Shown here in pieces: positions 11,334 to 17,586 of a DNA stretch of 64,000 nucleotides. Source of the stretch: Actinoplanes utahensis (GTDB lineage Bacteria; Actinomycetota; Actinomycetes; Mycobacteriales; Micromonosporaceae); contig NZ_BOMZ01000062.1 of the NCBI RefSeq assembly GCF_016862455.1, positions 54,513 to 118,512 on the forward strand, in the 5' to 3' direction. The translations under genes and the position numbers were made by a program. The notes under the pieces are model-generated. The model worked only from the letters and a program-made list of their open reading frames with translations. It made no database searches and was not told where the DNA came from. Positions within the stretch are counted from its first letter, which is position 1. Every line of letters begins with the position of its first letter.

Positions 11334-11369
11334 GGCGCGGGGCGGGGCGTGCCGGCCCCACCCCGCGCC
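11334..11369. terminator. Bidirectional hairpin between ileS and a small membrane-protein gene
   Basis: A 15-position stem with one mismatch (GGCGCGGGGcGGGGC at 11334-11348 against GCCCCaCCCCGCGCC at 11355-11369) closes a six-base loop. It sits directly after the ileS stop and before the stop of the convergent gene. Confidence 0.65.
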
Positions 11370-11375
11370 GGACGG

Positions 11376-11564
11376 TCAGCTGCCCTGGCCGTCCTGGTCC
11401 TGGCCGGGCTGGATCATTCGCATGATCCGCTCGGCGGCCTTCTTGCGTTCCGCCCGGCGCGACCACATGCTGATCGCCGCGGCGCTGACGAAGACGATGG
11501 ATTTGGTGGCGGGCCAGAGCAGGAACGCGACGGCGAACAGTGCGGGATGGAATTGTTCGATCAT
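11376..11564 (-). CDS. Small membrane protein of 62 residues
   Basis: ATG 11564 follows GAGGAGAAAG, a strong ribosome site. The product has one or two hydrophobic stretches (ALFAVAFLLWPATKSIVFVSAAAIS), a basic middle (RRAERKKAAERIMRM) and a polar Gln-rich tail. This charge pattern predicts an inner-membrane protein with a cytoplasmic C-terminus. It is divergent from the NB-ARC/TPR gene that begins the fxs region and shares the 240-bp intergenic region carrying the CTGAC motifs, so a link to that locus is possible but unproven. Confidence 0.6.
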   Translation of the reverse strand: MIEQFHPALFAVAFLLWPATKSIVFVSAAAISMWSRRAERKKAAERIMRMIQPGQDQDGQGS

Positions 11565-11640
11565 CTTTCTCCTCGATCCGGTGTCCCGGTTCGGGACTTC
11601 CTCCCAGCGTCACCGGGAAGAACGGTCCGCCGCACTTCAC

Positions 11641-11697
11641 CTGACTGTCCGCCGACCGGCCCTGACGACAGTTTTCAAACGCTCACCGCGGGCTGAC
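11641..11697. promoter_or_regulatory. Three phased CTGAC motifs upstream of the first fxs-region gene
   Basis: CTGAC occurs at 11641, 11662 and 11693, spaced 21 and 31 bp apart, close to two and three helical turns. The same pentamer in the opposite orientation is repeated upstream of fxsA. This suggests one regulator bound to one face of the DNA at both promoters. Confidence 0.35.
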
Positions 11698-11803
11698 AGA
11701 TTCTGCTGCCGAGGGCGCGTTCAGTTGTTCGGCCCATACCGGCATGCCATCCTTGGTGATCTGCCATCTCCATCGACGTGCGACATGGCTCGGAGCGTGC
11801 GAA

Positions 11804-14653
11804 GTGGCCATCGCGATGCCAGACCCCGACCGGGTGCCGGCGGGCAGTCACCGCGAGCTGCTTCTCCGGCTGCACCAGCTCTACGAGGGGGCGGGTCTTC
11901 CCTCGACCAGGACGATCAGTCAGCGGATCCGCAAGAGCCCGCTGCCGGAGACGGTCTCGCACGAGACCGTGAGCGCGCTGCTGCGCGGAGCGCCGCTGCC
12001 CGCCTGGTCCAAGATCCGCGCGGTGATCATCGTGCTGTGCGGAATGTCCGATCAGCGCGTCGACGTCGAGGAGGAGCTGTCCATCGGCGTCGAACTGTGC
12101 AGCGCCGCGCAGCGCGGCACGGCCGAACCGGTGGTGGAGCCGGCCCTGCCGGTGATCCCGGTGGCCGCGCCCGCGCCGGCGCCGTCGCCGCCCGCCGCCG
12201 TCGAGGTGCTCGCCACGGCGGTGCTGCACGGTCCGCTGCCCGATCGAGATCCATTCTTCGTCGGCCGGGAAACACTTCTGGACCGGATCCGGAAACGTCT
12301 CGTCCGTGATCCGCACGCCCCTCTGGTGGTCTTCGGGCCGATCGGCGCCGGCAAATCCCAGCTGGTCCGGGAATTCGTCGCCGAGCACGCCGGGGAATAC
12401 GCGATCATCTGGTGGGTCGACGCCGGGGACGTGGAACGGGCGACCACCTCGCTGCTGACCCTCGCGGAAAAGCTGCAAATCGATTTCTCGCTCGATCGCC
12501 GGCAGACGCTCGAGCGGCTGTTCGCCTTTCTCGCCGGATCCCGCAATTACCTACTGATCTTCGACGGGGTCCGTGACGGCGACATCCGCACCCTGATCCG
12601 TACGGTCGGCGGCAGCGTGATCGTGACGACCCGCAACGCGGGGTGGGCCCGCGACAGCACCCACACCGACGTGGAGATCCCTGACCTGGACCTCAGCGAG
12701 GTGACGCAGCACCTGCGCAAACGCGACCCGCACATGCCGCCGTGGCTGATCCGGCGGCTGGTCGCGGTGGTGGGCCGGATGCCGCTGGCCCTCGCCGAGG
12801 CGTACCACGTCTACCGGCATCGGCCGGTCGCCTCCTGGGAGGATCTGCCCGTCCGGCTGGACGATCCGGCGGCGGCGCCGCTGTCCCGCGGCGGACCGCC
12901 GTGCCGGGTCGTCGCCGAGGTGCGGGACGCGTTGCGGCTGATCGAGGGCGACCCGGCCGCGGTCCGGCTGCTGACGCTGCTGGCCGGGTTCGGCCCCGGC
13001 CCGGTCTGGGTGCCGATGCTCGCCGCGGGCGCCCGCGGCGAGGTCTCGGCCGGGCTGCGGGCGATGCTCAGCGACCAGGTGCTGCTCCGCAGCCGGATCC
13101 CGGTGCTGGTCCGGGTGGGGCTGGCCCGCCTCGCGCCGGACGAGAGCGTCGAGCTCCCGGCGCTGCTGCGGCTCGCGGTGCGCGAGCTGATGCCGGAGAC
13201 GACCGCCGGGCGCAATCGCGACGACGTACGCGAGATCCTGGTCACCGCCGACGACGGTCACCCCGACGATCCGCACACCTGGCCGATGCACCGGGCCATC
13301 GCGCCGCACGTGCGCGCGACGGGCCTGCTGCGCTGGCGCCGGCCGGCGGCCTACCGGACGGCGCACCACCAGATCCGCTATCTGTTCCGCAGCGGCGACC
13401 CGCACGAGGCCCGGCGGCTGGGCGAGGAGGCGGAGGCGGCCCTCGCCGGGGATCCGGCCGTCGCCCGCAACGACACGCTGGCGCTGCAGATCCGGCGGGA
13501 CTACGCCAACGCGCTGCGCGCCTGCGGCGAGTACCCGGCGGCGGAGGCGCTGACCGCGGAGGCGATGGCGCGGCTCGGCTCGGACCCGGCGTACGCCGAC
13601 CATCAGCTCGCTCTCGACCTCGCCCGCAGCCGCGCCCACGACCTGCGTATCGCCGGCGACTACCGGCGGGCCTTCGAGCTCGACGACCAGACGCTCCAGC
13701 GTCACCGGCGGGCCTTCCCGGAGGGCGACCTCCGGCTGGCCGCCAGCCGGTACAACCGGTCGGTGAGCCTGCGGATCCTCGGCCGGTTCACGGAGGCCCT
13801 GGCCGCCGACGAGGCCGAGCTGATCCGGATGCGCAACGGGGTCGGTGACGGGCGGGCCCCGCACCGGCTGCTCAACGCGATCGCCGAGGACCTGTACGGA
13901 CTGGGCCGCTACGGCGAGATCATGGAACGGCTGCAGCCGGTGCTGGCCCACGGCGCCGGACGGGACCTGCTGCGGGCCCGCCGGATGGCCGGTGTCGCGG
14001 TCCGCCGGATGGGTGGCGCCGGGGCAGCCGCCGAGCATCTGGGCGCCTGTCATCAGGCCTGTGTCGCGCAGGTCGGCGCGGTCCGGGAGCTGACCATCGC
14101 GGTGGCGATGAGTTTCGCCAACGCCCTGCGCGAGGGCGGCCAGCTGCCGTCGGCGCTCCGGTTCGCCGAGCAGGCGGTGACGCTCTACCAGCAGGCGCTG
14201 GGACCGGCGAACCCGCTGGTCCAGGCCGCCCGGGTGAACCTGGCCGCGACCCTGATCGCGATGGGCCGGGGCGGCCCGGCGGAGGAGACGGCGCAGGACG
14301 CGTACGACGCGCTGCTCGACGGTCCGGGCCCGGAGCATCCGTTCACCGTCGCGGCCGCCGCGAACCTGGCGTCCGCGATCGCGGTGACCGATCCGGCCTC
14401 CGCGCGGGGTGTCTCCGAGGCCGCCTACCGGACGGCCCGGTCGGTGTACGGCGATCAGCACCCGGAGACGCTGCTGATCGCCGCGAACTTCGCCGCCGAC
14501 CGGGGGCTGCGGCACGAGCCGGACGGCGATCACCCGTCGCTGGACGCGGCTCTCGGTGGTCTGCGCCGTGTCCTGGGGGCGCGACACCCGGCCGTGCTGA
14601 GCGTCGCCGAGGGCACCCGGGCGCTCGCGAGCATCGAGCCACCGAGCGCCTGA
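11804..14653 (+). CDS. NB-ARC/TPR protein with HTH-like head, FxsT-like
   Basis: About 949 residues. The N-terminus (about 15-80) is a short helical unit with TISQRIRKS and HETVSALLRG, like the XRE-type heads of actinomycete STAND proteins. A Pro/Ala linker follows. The NB-ARC domain has a P-loop GPIGAGKSQ at about 178-186, a Walker B-like segment YLLIFDG and the sensor SVIVTTRN. The C-terminal half is tetratricopeptide helices (repeats such as ALRACGEYPAAEALTAEAM). GTG 11804 has GGAG nine bases upstream. The gene lies directly upstream of, and in line with, fxsA. Its architecture parallels the protein at 17587-20490 on the other side of the peptide genes, so it is probably a second sensor or regulator of the system (inference). 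Confidence 0.8.
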   Translation: MAIAMPDPDRVPAGSHRELLLRLHQLYEGAGLPSTRTISQRIRKSPLPETVSHETVSALLRGAPLPAWSKIRAVIIVLCGMSDQRVDVEEELSIGVELCSAAQRGTAEPVVEPALPVIPVAAPAPAPSPPAAVEVLATAVLHGPLPDRDPFFVGRETLLDRIRKRLVRDPHAPLVVFGPIGAGKSQLVREFVAEHAGEYAIIWWVDAGDVERATTSLLTLAEKLQIDFSLDRRQTLERLFAFLAGSRNYLLIFDGVRDGDIRTLIRTVGGSVIVTTRNAGWARDSTHTDVEIPDLDLSEVTQHLRKRDPHMPPWLIRRLVAVVGRMPLALAEAYHVYRHRPVASWEDLPVRLDDPAAAPLSRGGPPCRVVAEVRDALRLIEGDPAAVRLLTLLAGFGPGPVWVPMLAAGARGEVSAGLRAMLSDQVLLRSRIPVLVRVGLARLAPDESVELPALLRLAVRELMPETTAGRNRDDVREILVTADDGHPDDPHTWPMHRAIAPHVRATGLLRWRRPAAYRTAHHQIRYLFRSGDPHEARRLGEEAEAALAGDPAVARNDTLALQIRRDYANALRACGEYPAAEALTAEAMARLGSDPAYADHQLALDLARSRAHDLRIAGDYRRAFELDDQTLQRHRRAFPEGDLRLAASRYNRSVSLRILGRFTEALAADEAELIRMRNGVGDGRAPHRLLNAIAEDLYGLGRYGEIMERLQPVLAHGAGRDLLRARRMAGVAVRRMGGAGAAAEHLGACHQACVAQVGAVRELTIAVAMSFANALREGGQLPSALRFAEQAVTLYQQALGPANPLVQAARVNLAATLIAMGRGGPAEETAQDAYDALLDGPGPEHPFTVAAAANLASAIAVTDPASARGVSEAAYRTARSVYGDQHPETLLIAANFAADRGLRHEPDGDHPSLDAALGGLRRVLGARHPAVLSVAEGTRALASIEPPSA

Positions 14654-14654
14654 C

Positions 14655-14720
14655 CTGACACGTCAGCGGTTGTCAGGGTTCGTCAGACACGGGCCGGGCA
14701 CCGATGTCAGATGTCGTCAG
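14655..14720. promoter_or_regulatory. Phased GTCAG direct repeats upstream of fxsA
   Basis: GTCAG occurs at 14662, 14672, 14682, 14706 and 14716, giving spacings of 10, 10, 24 and 10 bp. A preceding CTGAC forms the palindrome CTGAC-AC-GTCAG at 14655-14666. Runs of direct repeats at one helical turn are typical of regulators that bind cooperatively on one DNA face. The region lies 150-215 bases upstream of the fxsA start. TTGGCA and TGCCA near 14820-14850 form a further small inverted repeat closer to the gene. Confidence 0.45.
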
Positions 14721-14869
14721 AGAGCGTCCGAGGGAGCGGCGCGATGAACGCCGCGTACGCGCGCACCGTAGCTTGAGATCGTCGGTTGTTCCCCTGTGCA
14801 GCGTCGCGAAACCGCACACATTGGCAAACCTTTTGGCGAATGATGCCAGAAGTCATCAAGGAGGTCGAA

Positions 14870-15064
14870 ATGGAAACCGCATCGGTGGACACGCCCAGCG
14901 AGGATCAGTGGATCCCCCTGCCCGATGTGTCCGGCCTCCCGATCCAGGCCCTCGCCGCCGACGACTCCGGTGTGCTCGGCCGGTCCCTGCGGCAGGTGCT
15001 CGGCACCCTCGCCGACCGCGACGGGGTGATCAGCGCCTTCGCGTCGTTCGTGTCCACGGACTGA
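14870..15064 (+). CDS. fxsA: FxSxx-COOH cyclophane RiPP precursor peptide
   Basis: 64 residues from ATG 14870 with an ideal AAGGAGG site seven bases upstream. The leader has the family pattern (IPLPDVSGLPIQALAADDSG then VLGRSLRQVL). The C-terminus is AFASFVSTD, matching the FxSxx-COOH rule that names the family: F60-V-S62-T-D64. A second FxS (F57-A-S59) sits directly in front. In this family a radical SAM enzyme is understood to join the Phe ring to the nearby residue in a three-residue cyclophane, so this precursor could carry two rings in tandem (inference). It is followed after six bases by the maturase gene, so translation is coupled. Confidence 0.92.
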   Translation: METASVDTPSEDQWIPLPDVSGLPIQALAADDSGVLGRSLRQVLGTLADRDGVISAFASFVSTD

Positions 15065-15070
15065 GCGCCG

Positions 15071-16309
15071 GTGTCCGCGCCGGTCCTGCTCGGCGATCCC
15101 ACGTCGCGGCACCCCGCGCCGTGGCCGTACGACGAACTCGATCTCGCCGGGCTCCGGGCGGCCGGGCACCGTCCGGTCCCCTTCCGGGAGCTGATCCTCA
15201 AGATCCACCAGCGGTGCAACCTGGCCTGCGACTACTGCTACGTCTACGAACTGGCCGACCAGTCGTGGCGGGAACGCCCGCGGACGATGGCCGACGAGGT
15301 ACGCGACGCCGCGCTGACCGGGTTCGCCGCGCACGCCCGGCGGCACCGGCTCGACCGGGTCCGGATCGTCCTGCACGGCGGGGAGCCGCTGCTGTACGGC
15401 AGGGACCGGATCGCCGAGCTGGCCGGCCGGGCACGTGCCGCGTTCCCGGACGGGTGCCGGGTCGACATCGGCATGCAGACCAACGGGGTGCTGCTCGACG
15501 AACGTACCGCCGGCATGCTCGTGGAGCACCGCATCCAGGCGGGCGTCAGCGTCGACGGGGTCGCCGCCGACCACGACCGGCACCGGCGGACACCCGGCGG
15601 GCGGGGCACCTTCGCCGCCGTCGAACGGGCCGTGCGGCTGCTGCGGCGGCCCGAGTTCCGGCCCGCGTACGCCGGGCTGCTCTGCACCGTCGCCGCCGAC
15701 ACCGACCCCGTCGCGTGCTACGAGCAGTTGCGCGCGTTCGACCCGCCGGCCATCGACCTGCTGCTGCCGCACGCCAACTGGGAGACGCCGCCGCCGCTCG
15801 CCGTCGCCGGGACCACCCCGTACGCCGACTGGCTGATCGCCGTCTTCGACCGCTGGTACGCCGAGGCCGCCCCGCCCCCGATCCGGATCTTCGAGGACGC
15901 CCTCACCCTGGTCCTCGGCGGGGCGAGCCGCGGCGAACAGCTCGGCCTCAGCCCCTCCGGCGTCGTCGTGGTCGAGTCCGACGGGGCGATCGAGCAGGTC
16001 GACGCACTCAAGAGCGCCTACCCGGGCGCGTGCGCCACCGGCCTGGACGTGTTCCGCAACGACTTCGACCAGGCTCTCGACCACCCCGGCATCGTGGCCC
16101 GCCAGATCGGCCGGGCCGCCCTGTCCGAGCAGTGCCGGGCCTGCCCCGCCGTGGCGTTCTGCGGCGGCGGGCACTACGCGCACCGCTACCGGCGGGACGT
16201 CGGCTTCCGGGCGCCGTCGGTCTACTGCCACGACCTGCGGGTCCTCATCCGTCACATCTACGACAGCGTCGCCGCCGACCTGCGGCGGCGCACCAGGAGG
16301 CCGGCATGA
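15071..16309 (+). CDS. fxsB: FxsB-family radical SAM/SPASM peptide maturase
   Basis: 412 residues from GTG 15071. The radical SAM cluster motif is CNLACDYC (Cys49, Cys53, Cys56), followed by YVYE as usual in FxsB-type enzymes. HGGEPLLYG is the glycine-rich SAM-binding strand and MQTNGVLLD the next. The C-terminal SPASM-like region has cysteines in EQCRACPAVAFCGGGHYAHRY and VYCHD that should bind auxiliary [4Fe-4S] clusters. It is expected to use SAM and reductant to form the FxS cyclophane on FxsA. It is six bases downstream of fxsA and overlaps the HExxH gene by four bases (ATGA), so the three form one operon. Many FxsB proteins are fused to the HExxH domain; here they are separate. Confidence 0.93.
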   Translation: MSAPVLLGDPTSRHPAPWPYDELDLAGLRAAGHRPVPFRELILKIHQRCNLACDYCYVYELADQSWRERPRTMADEVRDAALTGFAAHARRHRLDRVRIVLHGGEPLLYGRDRIAELAGRARAAFPDGCRVDIGMQTNGVLLDERTAGMLVEHRIQAGVSVDGVAADHDRHRRTPGGRGTFAAVERAVRLLRRPEFRPAYAGLLCTVAADTDPVACYEQLRAFDPPAIDLLLPHANWETPPPLAVAGTTPYADWLIAVFDRWYAEAAPPPIRIFEDALTLVLGGASRGEQLGLSPSGVVVVESDGAIEQVDALKSAYPGACATGLDVFRNDFDQALDHPGIVARQIGRAALSEQCRACPAVAFCGGGHYAHRYRRDVGFRAPSVYCHDLRVLIRHIYDSVAADLRRRTRRPA

Positions 16310-17565
16310 CCGTCGTCCACGAACTATCGGGCGAGCTGCTCGGCCGGCTCGCCGGCGGTCTCGGCGGCGCCGAGGCGGTCGCCGGGTTGCGCCGCGCCCA
16401 GTACAGCAAGCACCTGCTGCTGATCCGGTACCTGCTCGACCACGCCGGCCCGTCCGGCGACCCCGCCCGGGAGCTGCTGGAACGCGCCCGCGACGCCGAC
16501 CCCGACGGGTTCCGGGCGGTGATCGGCGCACCCCTGGTCGGCGGCTGGACCGCCATCGCCGCCCGGGCCGCCGAACAGGGCGGGGTGGCGCCGGCCGACC
16601 TGGCCCACCTGTCGGCCGTCGCGCTGGTCGCCGCGGCCCGGGCCGGCATCGACGGCTCGGCGGACGTCCCGGCGCACCACGGGCTCGCGGTCCTGCCGGG
16701 GCTGGGCGCGTTCGACGCCGGCGGGGCCGCGTCGATGCGGGTGACCACCAGCGGCGGGCGGCTCGTCGGGCTCGGCGCGGACGGGGTGGTGGCCGCCGGC
16801 GGCGACGGCGGATGGCTGCCGGTGTGGCGGCTCACCGCGGAGGCGGCCGGGCAGCGGATCGAGCTGGACCTCGACGACCTGCACCCGTACCGGCACGGGC
16901 ACCACGTGCCGCCGGCGAACCGGCTCCCGGCCGCCGAGGCCGGCCGGTGGCGGGAGCCGTTCGCGCAGGCGTGGACGATGCTCGCCGGCCACCTGCCGGA
17001 ACGCGCCGCCGAACTGCGGGCCGGGCTGGAGACCCTGGTGCCGCTCGTACAGACCGACCCGCGGTCGGCCCGCAGCGCCACCATCCGGCACGCCTTCGGC
17101 GTCTTCGGCCTGACCCGCCCCACCGGCGCCGCGGACTTCGCGGTCACCCTGGTGCACGAGTTCCAGCACTCCAAGCTCAGCGCGGTGCTGGACCTGGTCC
17201 GCCTCACCGACCCGGACGACGAGCGGCGGTACTTCGCGCCCTGGCGTACCGATCCGCGCCCGCTGCCCGGCCTGCTGCAGGGCGTCTACGCCTTCGCCGG
17301 CGTCGCCGACACCTGGCGGGCGCTGCGCGACGAGGTGCCCGCGGCCACCGCCCGGTTCGCCGAGACCCGTCTGCAGGTGGACCGCGGCCTCACCGCGATC
17401 GAGGAGTCGGCGGCGCTGACCGCCGCCGGCGCCGCGTTCGTGGCCGCACTGCGCCGCACCGCGGACCGGTTGCTGGCCGAGCCGGTGCCGGCCGCCGAGG
17501 CGCGCGCCGCGGAGGACACCCTGGCACGGCTGCACACCGCCTGGCGGGACCGCAACGGCGGCTGA
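16306..17565 (+). CDS. HExxH-type peptide beta-hydroxylase of the Fxs system
   Basis: 419 residues from ATG 16306, with AGGAGG five bases upstream and a four-base overlap with fxsB. The protein has an N-terminal helical part (QYSKHLLLIRYLLDHA), a central beta region (VPPANRLP) and the metal motif VTLVHEFQHSKLSAVLDL near residue 285, containing intact HExxH. Such HExxH domains, long annotated only by the motif, are now named alpha-ketoglutarate-dependent peptide beta-hydroxylases in RiPP loci rather than peptidases. The likely role is hydroxylation of one or more beta-carbons in the modified FxsA peptide (inference). Related FxsBH fusions often carry an inactivated copy; this one keeps the motif. 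It converges on the TPR gene with 21 bases between stops. Confidence 0.85.
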   Translation: MTVVHELSGELLGRLAGGLGGAEAVAGLRRAQYSKHLLLIRYLLDHAGPSGDPARELLERARDADPDGFRAVIGAPLVGGWTAIAARAAEQGGVAPADLAHLSAVALVAAARAGIDGSADVPAHHGLAVLPGLGAFDAGGAASMRVTTSGGRLVGLGADGVVAAGGDGGWLPVWRLTAEAAGQRIELDLDDLHPYRHGHHVPPANRLPAAEAGRWREPFAQAWTMLAGHLPERAAELRAGLETLVPLVQTDPRSARSATIRHAFGVFGLTRPTGAADFAVTLVHEFQHSKLSAVLDLVRLTDPDDERRYFAPWRTDPRPLPGLLQGVYAFAGVADTWRALRDEVPAATARFAETRLQVDRGLTAIEESAALTAAGAAFVAALRRTADRLLAEPVPAAEARAAEDTLARLHTAWRDRNGG

Positions 17566-17586
17566 CCGGCCGCCGGCCGGGGCGGA

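Noticed and set aside
11376..11564. Assigning the small membrane protein as an Fxs component
   Set aside because: Position next to the locus is the only support; no known Fxs protein has this pattern.
16306..17565. Zinc metalloprotease from the HExxH motif
   Set aside because: The coupling to fxsA and fxsB and overall similarity to the RiPP hydroxylase family make a peptidase role less likely.
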